Shown here: positions 43,968-55,322 of the stretch, piece after piece
Layout of the letters: each line of letters begins with the position of its first letter
Numbering within the stretch: position 1 is the first letter of the stretch
From: Tubulanus polymorphus
Taxonomy: Eukaryota; Nemertea; Palaeonemertea; Tubulaniformes; Tubulanidae
NCBI RefSeq assembly: GCF_964204645.1
Contig: NC_134032.1
Coordinates: 376,501-436,500 of the forward strand
Reading direction: 5' to 3'
Length of the DNA: 60,000 bases
Program-made: the position numbers and the translations under genes
The notes under the pieces: model-generated
The model's input: only the letters and a program-made list of their open reading frames with translations
The model's database searches: none
What the model was told of the DNA's origin: nothing

Positions 43968-45375
43968 AACTCATTGATAAATGAACTAGGTCGACTCGAA
44001 TTCAACTCAATCAAAATGAACTAGTTTGACTCAAATTTAACTCAATGAAAATGAACTGATTTGACTAAAAGTTTAATGGTCGAAAAAGAACTAGTTCGAC
44101 TCAATGAAAATGAACTAGTTTGACTCAATGAAAATGAACTAGTTTGACTCAAAGTTAACTCAATGAAAATGAACTTGTTTGACTCAATGAAAATGAACTA
44201 GTTCGACTCAAAGTTAACTCAATGAAAATGAACTGATTTGACTAAAAGTTTAATGGTCGAAAAAGAACTAGTTCGACTCAATGAAAATGAACTAGTTTGA
44301 CTCAATGAAAATGAACTAGTTTGACTCAATGAAAATGAACTTGTTTGACTCAATGAAAATGAACTAGTTCGACTCAAAGTTAACTCAATGAAAATGAACT
44401 AGTTTGACTCAATGAAAATGAACTAGTTTGACTCAAAGTTAACTCAATGAAAATGAACTTGTTTGACTCAATGAAAATGAACTAGTTCGACTCAAAGTTA
44501 ACTCAATGAAAATGAACTGATTTGACTAAAAGTTTAATGGTCGAAAAAGAACTAGTTCGACTCAATGAAAATGAACTAGTTTGACTCAATGAAAATGAAC
44601 TAGTTTGACTCAATGAAAATGAACTTGTTTGACTCAATGAAAATGAACTAGTTCGACTCAAAGTTAACTCAATGAAAATGAACTAGTTCGACTCAAAGTT
44701 AACTCAATGAAAATGAACTAGTTCGACTCAAAGTTAACTCAATGAAAATGAACTAGTTTGACTCAATGAAAATGAACTAGTTTGACTCAATGAAAATGAA
44801 CTAGTTCGACTCAAAGAAAATGAACTAGTTTGACTCAAAGTTAACTCAATGAAAATGAACTTGTTTGACTCAATGAAAATGAACTAGTTCGACTCAAAGT
44901 TAACTCAATGAAAATGAACTGATTTGACTAAAAGTTTAATGGTCGAAAAAGAACTAGTTCGACTCAATGAAAATGAACTAGTTTGACTCAAAGTTAACTC
45001 AATGAAAATGAACTTGTTTGACTCAATGAAAATGAACTAGTTCGACTCAAAGTTAACTCAATGAAAATGAACTGATTTGACTAAAAGTTTAATGGTCGAA
45101 AAAGAACTAGTTCGACTCAATGAAAATGAACTAGTTTGACTCAATGAAAATGAACTAGTTTGACTCAATGAAAATGAACTTGTTTGACTCAATGAAAATG
45201 AACTAGTTCGACTCAAAGTTAACTCAATGAAAATGAACTAGTTCGACTCAAAGTTAACTCAATGAAAATGAACTAGTTCGACTCTAAGTTAACTCAATGA
45301 AAATGAACTACTAGTTTGACTCAATGAAAATGTACTAGTTTGACTCAAATTTAACTGTGGTTGAAAAATGAACTA
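43968..45375 (+). repeat. Composite 24/35-bp array, ~1.4 kb, with higher-order units
   Basis: Built from TCAATGAAAATGAACTAGTT + TGAC (24 bp), with or without an 11-base AAAGTTAACTC insert. Longer blocks (GATTTGACTAAAAGTTTAAT + GGTCGAAAAAGAAC) recur about five times in near-identical superunits. A relic lies at 54838-54905. Confidence 0.97.
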
Positions 45376-46259
45376 GTTTTCACAAGTTTTATTCATCGCA
45401 AGCCATTTTTAGAAAAGGAGGAAAGTTTCATATGCGATAGCAAAATGGACTTAACTAAAGTGAAAGTCCATAAAAATCTTGGAAGGACTCCAGAAAATAT
45501 CTTGATATAAGTTACTTTAACCGATTTAGAAAACCTTGTCGCTGTCGCTGTCGTGTAGGTCGTGTATTGAGTGACGGGGTCAAGATTTCTTTGTTTTTTA
45601 AGAATACTAGACGTCCGGATATGTAGAAAAAATCGGTGAAACATACGACATTTTTACAACAAAACACGGATACGTGGGAAAATAACACGTGAACGAAAAA
45701 AGAGAAATATTGATGGAATTCGGGACTCGAAACCACTCGACGCGAATTTACGCGAAGGCGATATTATGTTCGCGTATGGTATTATGACGTGTGGGTAGTA
45801 TACTTGTGTAGAACACTGCGAACGAGACCTAACCCCACTCGATCACAAATATCCGATAATTAAGACGATTTGGGTAAACATTTCAAGCGGTATCGGTATA
45901 TTCTAGACGGGGTCGTTTTGAAAAGAGCTCTTCCCTCAAGCTCTCAATCTGTGTCCAATCCAAATGCTCGACTTGAACCTCATACAAAATTGAAGTGACG
46001 AATTCTAATCTCACAGATTCCACCTACTCCACCAATTAGTGACCGAATAATCTAATTATGTTCGATCAGTTTTCTGCCAAGCTGCGGGGATTGAATTTAA
46101 ATTGCGGTTGATTTGATTAGAATCGAGATTATTTTTCCTAAATGGATCTAATTATTGGGAGGTCGGATGGAGAGAGATGGAGTTCAATTTAGACGGCTTT
46201 GCATTCGTTTGTAACGAAGGTATTTGAAGGAGATAGTGTTATTATGATACCAATAAGGA
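45376..46259. other. Unique DNA, no gene recognised
   Basis: Minus frames at 45393-45736 lack motifs. Confidence 0.35.
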
Positions 46260-46812
46260 GCATACGTTTATAACCATTGATGAAACACTCTGAGTCTGTG
46301 TTGTAAAGATAATATATCCCTGCAGAGTGTCATCAATGGTTATAATGAGGACAACATCAGTATTCCTGAAGATGACTATTAGGATATAGTCGAAACGTTG
46401 AATAAACTACACTAGCTCAAGGAAACATTTCAGACTCTTATTATTCTTAGTGTGCAGGGATTTTATATTATCTTTACAACACGGACTCAGAGTGTTTCAT
46501 CAATGGTTATAATGAGGACAACATCAGTATTCCTGAAGATGACTATTAGGATATAGTCTAAACGTTGAATAAACTACACTAGCTCAAGGAAACATTTCAG
46601 ACTCTTTTTATTCTTAGTGTGCAGGGATTTTATATTATCTTTACAACACGGACTCAGAGTGTTTCATCAATGGTTATAATGAGGACAACATCAGTATTCC
46701 TGAAGATGACTATTAGGATATAGTGGAAACGTTGAATAAACTACACTAGCTCAAGGAAATATTTCAGACTCTTTTTATTCTTAGTGGATTTTATATTATC
46801 TTTACAACACGC
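46260..46812 (+). repeat. R167 array 2 with an inverted partial copy
   Basis: Ribozyme-like motifs at 46366, 46533 and 46700 (167-bp spacing). A partial monomer in reverse orientation (46268-46325, TTTATAACCATTGATGAAAC) faces the array, forming a head-to-head junction. One motif has TCTAAAC and one GTGGAAAC, both core-damaging. Confidence 0.9.
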
Positions 46813-47424
46813 TGGTTGATATAAATCACCACCGACAACCCCCGCGTCCAGTACGCAGCAGCAGCAGCAGCAGCAGCAGCAGCGGCGGCAGCGACGGTGA
46901 CGCGGCTGATCAGGTGTTAGAAAATATCATGGACACAAACACGCATCGTTAATAAAGCCGCGGTGTAAAATTCGTAAACACGAGATCTGAGCGTCACAGC
47001 GAGGCAGCAGTCATCTATAACACAGTGTCAACTTGTACTATTCATAAACTGATAAATTACACGATGCAGCAAAGGAGGAGAAGGAGGAGGAGCCACCGCG
47101 TATCGGAACACTTTTTAAACGATTTCGTTATTCATGTATTCCTGATCGCGGCCGCGCAGAATGGCGCCTGATGTCGCAGATGTTGTCGAGAAGATATCGA
47201 GATGTTTTTGGGAAGCTGTCTGCACCTTGACTGATCGGCGAACCGCCGGGAAATCTAACCGATAGGTGTACGAGATGCCGGTGTACGGAGTCGCTGTGCG
47301 CTATTTCTTACTGAATATTGAAATGTTATCTTTAAAAAAAGGTTCCGCGCATGAGCAGAAAATGAATAATGGATCAAGAATTGTGTACTTTAACGTTCGT
47401 AGAAAGAATTCCACATTCAGACTC
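46813..47424. other. Unique DNA with a (CAG)n run
   Basis: (CAG)8-9 at about 46856-46885, then CGGCGGCAG. GC-rich 47145-47180 (GCGGCCGC). Confidence 0.4.
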
Positions 47425-47770
47425 TATTGTCGCACTACCTAATGACCCCTGGTGGATCCTCACTTGCCACTGGTGGAATCCTCTATTGCTGCAGTATTAA
47501 ATGTCCTGCTGCACACTAGCGACACCTGGTGGATCCTCACTTGCCACTGGTGGAATCCTCTATTGCTGCATTATTAAATGTCCTACTCCAAACTAGCGAC
47601 ACCTGGTGGATCCTCACTTGCCACAGGTGAAATCCTTGATTGCTGCAGTATTTAATGTCCTACTCCACACTAGCGCCATCTGGCGTCTCCATACGTGCTG
47701 CAATAGTTGATGTTCTACTGCGCGCTAGCGACACCTGGTGGATCCTCACTTGCCAATCCTCTATCACTAG
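47425..47770 (-). repeat. R77 cluster, ~5 inverted units
   Basis: One unit carries CTAGCGCCATCTGGCG in place of CTAGCGACACCTGGTG (47671-47686), which alters the embedded CTCF-like core. Confidence 0.9.
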
Positions 47771-48560
47771 AGTAGTTGTATGATAAGTATAGCATAAGGC
47801 TATTAAAACTGTCCCACATGTTCTATGTCATTGCGTTAATAAATTCCTATTGAAAAACTCACAATCCAATTTTTTTTCTATAAGATTTATATGAGATGAA
47901 TAATCATCTAATTTTACGGTACAATTCGGCTCCGTATTCGGACAATGTGTCACGAACTTCTGCTCTAAATTGAGCTAATGCTCGGGAGTTGATTTAGTCG
48001 GCAATGACGTCACTAGAGTCAATAAACAATAGCTACGTTAACGAGTCGTATCTGCATGTTTACCGGTATTGGCCGATGATGAATCTAAAGACCTTGCGGT
48101 CAACGGAAGACAAGTCATAAATATAGAAATGGTTAGCGCGAAAAGTGAATTTCGGTTTGAAATTAGTGGCTTTCTGTGGATTCGCAACCGGTTTGTAGTG
48201 AGTGGGTAAGTGAATAAAGCGGATAAATTGATAACTGCGCGCACGCGGCGGGCAATACTCTCTCGTTAGCCGTTCGGTAACTCACACGCGATCGAAGCTC
48301 ATCATCCACCAATTCATGGGTTTAATTCACAGTTACTGGTGGAATTAGAGGTGAGGGGAGACTCCGGCCTGCGATCGCGCTCTGTGTCGCCTTCAGGCAG
48401 AGAGCTCGCACTCTATATAGCTGCTGCTGCCGCTGCTGCCGCTGCTGCTGGTGCCGCTGCTGCTGTAGTTATTGTTATCTGTATTCATCATCAGTATTAT
48501 ATTAGTTTACTGCTTGTAATTGGAGCTGGTATCTATAATATACACGACAACTCGTTACCC
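47771..48560. other. Unique DNA with a CRE and a GCT/GCC run
   Basis: TGACGTCA at 48005-48012. (GCTGCTGCC)n-like at 48421-48466. No splice-bordered exon. Confidence 0.35.
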
Positions 48561-48852
48561 GAGCCCCTAATCACCCCCGGCCGAACACAGCTAGCTGTAG
48601 AATCACAGCCCCCTAATCACCCCCGGCCGAACACAGCTAGCTGTAGAATCACGGCCCCCTAATCACCCCCGGCCGAACACAGCTAGCTGTAGAATCACAG
48701 CCCCTAATCACCCCCGGCCGAACACAGCTAGCTGTAGAATCACAGCCCCCTAATCACCCCCGGCCGAACACAGCTAGCTGTAGAATCACAGCCCCTAATC
48801 ACCCCCGGCCGAACACAGCTAGCTGTAGAATCACAGCCCCTAATCACCCCGG
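48561..48852 (+). repeat. 45/46-bp minisatellite, ~6.5 copies
   Basis: Unit CCCCTAATCACCCCCGGCCG + AACACAGCTAGCTGTAGAAT + CACAG, with the palindrome ACAGCTAGCTGT. C-number changes give 45 or 46 bp. Confidence 0.95.
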
Positions 48853-48875
48853 ACAGAGCAAGACAGAATCACAGC

Positions 48876-49225
48876 TGGCACTGGTTAGTGAGTTTGACTG
48901 ATTTCGGTGCAAGGTGGAAAGACGGACACTGGTTAGTGACTTTGACTGATTTCGGCGCAAGGTGTATAGATGGACACTGGTTAGTGAGTTTGACTGATTT
49001 CGGCGCAAGGTGGATAGACGGACACTGGTTAGTGAGTTCGACTGGTTTCGGCGCAAGGTGGATAGACGGACCCTGGTTAGTGAGTTCGACTGGTTTCGGC
49101 GCAAGGTGGATAGACGGACCCTGGTTAGTGAGTTCGACTGGTTTCGGCGCAAGGTGGATAGACGGACACTGGTTGGTGAGTTCGACTGGTTTCGGCGCAA
49201 GGTGGATAGACGGACACTGGGGGAA
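48876..49225 (+). repeat. 48-bp minisatellite, ~7 copies
   Basis: Unit GACACTGGTTAGTGAGTTCG + ACTGGTTTCGGCGCAAGGTG + GATAGACG, immediately after the 45/46-bp array. Multiple of 3, open on both strands. Confidence 0.95.
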
Positions 49226-49844
49226 TACGTTGTAATAGACACTCTACCATGGCCAACACCAATGAAATCATCAGCAATAAATACGTACCTTATTTTACAA
49301 ATAGAAATAGCTCAAATAGGACCCGATCACGGAAGGCAAAAAGAATCCCTGGCAAGCGAGTATATCATATTTCCCAGACGAGCGTAATCCGACTTCATTT
49401 CTCATTGTAAATTAAATTGATATTTTATGTTGATTAATTGACCCGCGAGTTAAGCCTATTCCCAGGACGGCGGGCCGAGCATCGCTTAAATCGTGACGTA
49501 AAAAAAACAGATATCTATATGGTAATGATATTACGCGTGGATAGTGTGGCCGGATTATCCTCTATAGGAAACGGATCGTATGTCAAAATAGAATTTATGA
49601 TACTTTCAGCGAAGGATACTTCATCATCGACAACGTAATGCTGTGTAGAAAAAAGAAACTGTTTCACTGGTATCTGGGAAAATTAGCATTTGGTTCGTCT
49701 TAAACGTGATAAATGATGCAATTGCAACCCGCAATTGTGTGGGTTCAACCCAGTTGTCGAATTGGTTCGGCAGTTCAGGATTACGTTCGTCAAACTAAAC
49801 GATTTTCTGTAAAACTTTTTTCCAATCTAAGTGGAAATTGGATT
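49226..49844. other. Unique DNA, nothing recognised
   Basis: Spacer between two arrays. Confidence 0.35.
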
Positions 49845-50950
49845 ATCAAGTCATAGGTTTGAATCCTGGTGGTAGCAGTCAGTCAGATCTGACTGGTCCC
49901 TCATCAATCCAGGGTTCATGTGTTTGAATCCTGGTAGTAGCAGTCAGTCAGTCTTTCACTGGTCTCTCATCATTTCAGGATTCATGTCGTTGAATCCTGA
50001 TGGTAGCAGTCAGTCAGTCAGTCAGTCCTTCACTGGTCTTTCATCATTTCAGGATTCATGTCTTCGAATCCTGATGGTAGCAGTCAGTCAGTCCTTCACT
50101 GGTCTCTCATCATTTCAGGATTCATGTCTTTGAATCCTGATGGTAGCAGTCAGTCAGTCTTTCACTGGTCTCTCATCATTTCAGGATTCATGTCTTTGAA
50201 TCCTGATGGTAGCAGTCAGTCGGATCTAACTGGTCCCTCATCAATCCAGGGTTCATGTGTTTGAATCCTGGTAGTAGCAGTCAGTCAGTCTTTCACTGGT
50301 CTCTCATCATTTCAGGATTCATGTCTTTGAATCCTGATGGTAGCAGTCAGTCAGTCAGTCAGTCAGTCAGTCCTTCACTGGTCTTTCATCATTTCAGGAT
50401 TCATGTCTTTGAATCCTGATGGTAGCAGTCAGTCAGTCCTTCACTGGTCTCTCATCATTTCAGGATTCATGTCTTTGAATCCTGATGGTAGCAGTCAGTC
50501 AGTCTTTCACTGGTCTCTCATCATTTCAGGATTCATGTCTTTGAATCCTGATGGTAGCAGTCAGTCAGTCAGTCAGTCAGTCCTTCACTGGTCTTTCATC
50601 ATTTCAGGATTCATGTCTTCGAATCCTGATGGTAGCAGTCAGTCAGTCTTTCACTGGTCTCTCATCATTTCAGGATTCATGTCTTTGAATCCTGATGGTA
50701 GCAGTCAGTCAGTCAGTCAGTCAGTCAGTCAGTCCTTCACTGGTTTCATCATTTCAGGATTCATGTCTTTGAATCCTGATGGTAGCAGTCAGTCAGTCCT
50801 TCACTGGTCTCTCATCATTTCAGGATTCATGTCTTTGAATCCTGATGGTAGCAGTCAGTCAGTCTTTCACTGATCTCTCATCATTTCAGGAGACATGTCT
50901 TTGAATCCTGATGGTAGCAGTCAGTCAGTGTTCCATCGATCTCTCATCAA
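49845..50950 (+). repeat. 66-bp minisatellite with variable (CAGT)n, ~16 copies
   Basis: Unit CTTTCACTGGTCTCTCATCA + TTTCAGGATTCATGTCTTTG + AATCCTGATGGTAG, then 2-7 copies of CAGT. AGGATTCA-TGTCTT-TGAATCCT forms an 8-bp hairpin in most units. Unequal CAGT counts suggest replication slippage nested in the larger unit. Confidence 0.97.
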
Positions 50951-51379
50951 TGTTCAAGCAATTATTTAAAAATATCATATTTGGCGCAAAAAACATAAAA
51001 AGTAATAGTGTGTCAGATGTAGATCCATTAACACGTAAAGTATTTGTGTAGAACAGACTGATGTACCAGTCACGCAAACGGATCTATCGCAATCGCAATA
51101 ATCTATCATCCCATCTAGAATAGTTTGTAGTGTTGCGCTGCTAATAATATTAAGCTATTCACGGTGTAAAATGAGTAATAACTATCGGTATTATATCGTA
51201 TCGGTTATAACCTGCATGTGCTGTGTCGGTTTTCTGGCAAATTGGCTTTTTTTCGCGAGTAATTGACAAAATTGATGTCACATCGCACTTCCGTCGCATA
51301 GAAATCCATGTCGCGGCGATTTTTTCATTATCAGCGGGGTTGTTACGTCGATTTTTTATTATCATTAGTGGATGTTATG
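50951..51379. other. Unique DNA
   Basis: Nothing recognised. Confidence 0.35.
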
Positions 51380-51535
51380 GAAGCAGAGAGAGAGAGGGAT
51401 GGAGAGAGTGAGAGTGAGATGGAGGGAGAGGGAGGGCAGGCGAAGGGGAGAGGGGGAGGGAGTGAGTAAGGGAGAGTGAGAAAGGGAGGGAGGGGGTTGA
51501 GAGAGGGTGAGGGCGAGGAAGAGAGGGGGCGGTCG
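51380..51535 (+). repeat. Purine tract
   Basis: GAGAGAGGGATGGAGAGAGT-type low complexity. Confidence 0.85.
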
Positions 51536-51715
51536 ACGTGCCCCGCGGGTAAATATCTGTAATATCCAATTCGACAGAGTGAATTGAGTTTTCACTTTAT
51601 CTGTGCAATATTGGGTCCGCGGCGCAATATAGAATCATAGATTTTTTTTTTCAATTCAGGAATATAATTATCTAGAAATAAAAAAATAATAAAAGCAGAT
51701 GCCATAGAACTCACC

Positions 51716-51773
51716 AACTCCAGTTATCTCAGGCAGCCAAAACCGAGTTGTTTGTAATTGAATTATTAGTAAC
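51716..51773 (-). CDS. Possible small coding exon (weak)
   Basis: The minus frame TTRFWLPEITGV ends at a good donor (GTTG|GTGAGTT near 51712). The only AG upstream is GATCAG, inside the first unit of the 60-bp repeat. If spliced there, the exon is 58 bases, phase 0 in and phase 1 out. That fits between the exons at 58.08 and 43.6 kb. The phase match is the main support. Purine share is low and the acceptor is poor. Confidence 0.2.
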
Positions 51774-51975
51774 TGATCATAATTTTAATCAATCGTCGAA
51801 CTCATTGAGAATGAGAAGGTCGTCATTAGTAACTAATTATAATTTTACTGAATCGTCGAACTCATTGAGAATGAGAAGGTCGTCATTAGTAATCAATTAT
51901 AATTTTACTGAATCGTCGAACTCATTGAGAATGAGAAGGTCGTCATTAGTAATCAATTATAATTTTAGTAACAAA
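51760..51975 (+). repeat. 60-bp minisatellite, ~3.5 copies
   Basis: Unit AATTATAATTTTACTGAATC + GTCGAACTCATTGAGAATGA + GAAGGTCGTCATTAGTAAYY. A decayed copy lies at about 52065-52120. Confidence 0.95.
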
Positions 51976-52467
51976 TGATGACAATGAGTAGTAATCTATT
52001 TCTTATATAGCATCAGTAATAAGCTACACGCCGGTTTACATTAAAATATTCAATATACGTTAATCATAATTGAAGTGAATCGTTGAAGTCATCGAGAACG
52101 AGAATATTGGCATTTTAGTAAATAATCACAATCTGACGTCAGTGACGTCATCCATGGAGTTTCCCCAGTTCGGGTTCGAGTTCAGGCGTACTATTAGGTG
52201 TATAGGAATTCAGTAAGCAGGTCGGAGCCAATCGAGCTTAATTCAATGATACTTGCGCTTTAAACCCGAGTCGGAGGAGTCCACTGAGAGTGGAGGAGGT
52301 GACAGTCACGGATCGTGCCAGACGCGCACAATCAAATCCGCTCTTAAATAGTGAAATCGACGCGTGACGAATCAGCGCGATATTAACCGAATTAAACAGC
52401 GCAGTAGATTAGAACAAGTTTTAATTGAATATAAACCAGTCAGATCAAATACACTGAACTAGCGCTC
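51976..52467. other. Unique DNA with a compact site cluster
   Basis: Contains the CRE-CRE-kappaB cluster at 52134-52165. No exon seen. Confidence 0.35.
52134..52165 (+). promoter_or_regulatory. Two perfect CREs plus a kappaB-like site
   Basis: TGACGTCA at 52134-52141 and 52143-52150, one base apart. GGAGTTTCCC at 52156-52165 is the complement of GGGAAACTCC, which fits GGGRNWYYCC. ATF/CREB and Rel factors bind such sites in animals. Use here is inferred. Confidence 0.4.
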
Positions 52468-54268
52468 AGAGGTTTCAATCCCTGCTGAGGGAGGATGTGT
52501 CTACTAGGACAGGGGTTTGTACTGTGACAGAGTCTCATGATGTCATCAGGTTGAGAATCCCTGCTGAGGGAGGATGTGTCTACTAGGACAGGAGTTTGTA
52601 CTGTGACAGAGTCTCACGATGTCATCAGGTTTGAATCCCTGCTGAGGGAGGATGTGTCTACTAGGACAGGAGTTTGTACTGTGACAGAGTCTCACGATGT
52701 CATCAGGTTTGAATCCCCGCTGAGGGAGGATGTGTCTACTAGGACAGGGGTTTGTACTGTGACGGAGTCTCACGATGTCATCAGGTTTGAATCCCTGCTG
52801 AGGGAGGATGTGTCTACTAGGACAGGGGTTTGTACTGTGACGGAGTCTCACGATGTCATCAGGTTCAAATCCCTGCTGAGGGAGGATGTGTCTACTAGGA
52901 CAGGAGTTTGTACTGTGACAGAGTCTCGCGATGTCATCAGGTTTGAATCCCTGCTGAGGGAGGATGTGTCTACTAGGACAGGAGTTTGTACTGTGACAGA
53001 GTCTCACGATGTCATCAGGTTTGAATCCCTGCTGAGGGAGGATGTGTCTACTAGGACAGGAGTTTGTACTGTGACAGAGTCTCACGATGTCATCAGGTTT
53101 GAATCCCTGCTGAGGGAGGATGTGTCTACTAGGACAGGGGTTTGTACTGTGACAGAGTCTCACGATGTCATCAGGTTTGAAACCTGCCCCGAGGGAGGAT
53201 GTGTCTACTAGGACAGGGGTTTGTACTGTGACAGAGTCTCATGATGTCATCAGGTTCAAATCCCTGTGAGGGAGGACAGGGGTTTGTACTGTGACAGAGT
53301 CTCATGATGTCATCAGGTTGAGAATCCCTGCTGGGGGAGGATGTGTCTACTAGCACAGGGGTTTGTACTGTGACAGAGTCTCATGTGTCTACTAGGACAG
53401 GGGTTTGTACTGTGACAGAGTCTCACGATGTCATCAGGTTCAAATCCCTGCTGGGGGAGGATGTGTCTACTAGGACAGGGGTTTGTACTGTGACAGAGTC
53501 TCATGATGTCATCAGGTTTAAATCCCTGCTGAGGGAGGATGTGTCTACTAGGACAGGGGTTTGTACTGTGACAGAGTCTCATGATGTCATCAGGTTTAAA
53601 TCCCTGCTGAGGGAGGATGTGTCTACTAGGACAGGGGTTTGTACTGTGACAGAGTCTCATGATGTCATCAGGTTGAGAATCCCTGCTGGGGGAGGATGTG
53701 TCTACTAGCACAGGGGTTTGTACTGTGACAGAGTCTCATGTGTCTACTAGGACAGGGGTTTGTACTGTGACAGAGTCTCACGATGTCATCAGGTTCAAAT
53801 CCCTGCTGAGGGAGGGTGTGTCTACTAGGACAGGGGTTTGTACTGTGACAGAGTCTCATGATGTCATCAGGTTTAAATCCCTGCTGAGGGAGAATGTGTC
53901 TACTAGGACAGGGGTTTGTACTGTGACAGAGTCTCATGATGTCATCAGGTTGAGAATCCCTGCTGGGGGAGGATGTGTCTACTAGCACAGGGGTTTGTAC
54001 TGTGACAGAGTCTCACGATGTCATCAGGTTCAAATCCCTGCTGAGGGAGGATGTGTCTACTAGGACAGGGGTTTGTACTGTGACAGAGTCTCACGATGTC
54101 ATCAGGTTTGAATCCCTGCTGTGGGAGGATGTGTCTACTAGGACAGGGGTTTGTACTGTGACAGAGTCTCACGATGTCATCAGGTTTGAATCCTTGCTGA
54201 GGGAGGATGTGTCTACTAGGACTGGGGTTAGTACTGGACAGGGACAGGGGTTAGATGTACTGTGACAG
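52468..54268 (+). repeat. 78-bp satellite array (R78), array 2
   Basis: About 1.8 kb of the unit seen at 12.3-14.8 kb, 38 kb away. The 42-bp short units are rarer, and a ~290-bp superunit (long unit, short unit, TTGAGAATCC junction, CTACTAGCACAGG variant) repeats from 53300 to 54000. Frameshifting indels again exclude coding. Confidence 0.95.
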
Positions 54269-54327
54269 AGTCTCGCCGGTGCTCTATTACACAGTCGAAA
54301 CTCTGTTATAATTATGTAACATTCAAG

Positions 54328-54535
54328 GCTGAACAATTGTTTGAATTATTCATGTTTTGTCCCGGATATCGTTAAAACTCTCAAACTAAACGATATATTT
54401 AAACCGTCATATAGATGCGTGTGTGAGAAATCGATGTACGCCCGTGAAACAGCGGGCCCGAACGGATACAACAACAACAAAAACTGCTTCGAAATTATTG
54501 GATTTAATCATCGAACTGTCGCCTGTAACGAGTAA
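54328..54535 (+). CDS. Candidate terminal exon of a Cys-rich protein
   Basis: After GTAACATTCAAG (AG at 54326-54327) the + frame is open for 68 codons to TAA at 54533-54535. It reads LNNCLNYSCFVPDIVKTLKL, NDIFKPSYRCVCEKSMYARE, TAGPNGYNNNKNCFEIIGFN, HRTVACNE. Six cysteines (C-x4-C, C-x-C, C, C) suggest a disulphide-rich extracellular segment, loosely EGF-like but not a clean match. First codon positions are about 60% purine. AATAAA lies at 54636-54641. A start inside the frame is absent, so it would be a 3' exon. The acceptor's pyrimidine tract is weak. Confidence 0.4.
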
Positions 54536-54635
54536 CGGACACATTTACAAATTCAATTCCGTATAGATCGAGTGAAATAGAAGCATTAACCATTTCAACT
54601 GACTCCAGCGCGAACGTGTGCGGAGAACACATGTT

Positions 54636-54641
54636 AATAAA
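54636..54641 (+). terminator. Possible polyadenylation signal
   Basis: AATAAA about 100 bases after the TAA at 54533. Confidence 0.3.
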
Positions 54642-55322
54642 AGACAAAATATTAAAACGCTACATCCAGTTCCACGTGAACCTGACTCTGGATTTCAAAT
54701 CAAATACGGGTACATCTCATATTCGACACTCTCTCATTCGGCGGCGCATTTAGCAAAGACTTCGGCTAGAAAACTTACTCAAAAACGTCGGTCAATCTGA
54801 GGTATAAATCTGGAGATAAGTTGCTGAGTTCACATTTGACTCAAAGTTAGCTCAATGACAATGAACTAGTTTGACTCAAAGTTAACTCATTGAAATAACT
54901 GGCTACATTGTAGAGTTAACTCTGCCCAGAGTTAACTCTTGACTCACAACCTCCTGGGCCGTCAACACGCGACCTTGAAGAAATCGCCGTCGTTCTAGGT
55001 GATAAGATCACTGCGAGCACACGACGAGGAAGCGACTGCGGCAAGTGAATGTGAATTAGATGCTAATAGAATCGTGCGGTGAATTTGATCGTTCGACGAT
55101 TAAACGAAAGTCAAATTCGACAGCGAAATCAATACAGGAATCATCGAAAACTATCGACTGATCAATGAACTCAATATCATTCAAACCAGAAACAATTCAT
55201 ATTACAAAGTTTATTGATAATTAGAATGTCACTTATCAATAATGTCCCATCTCCCTTTATCTTATTTGTAAATCATATTCACTATTACATCATACTAGCG
55301 GGATACCCGTCTTCGACTGGTG
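54642..55322. other. Unique DNA with a relic of the 44-kb repeat
   Basis: 54838-54905 carries TTTGACTCAAAGTTAGCTCA-type units. No gene seen. Confidence 0.4.
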
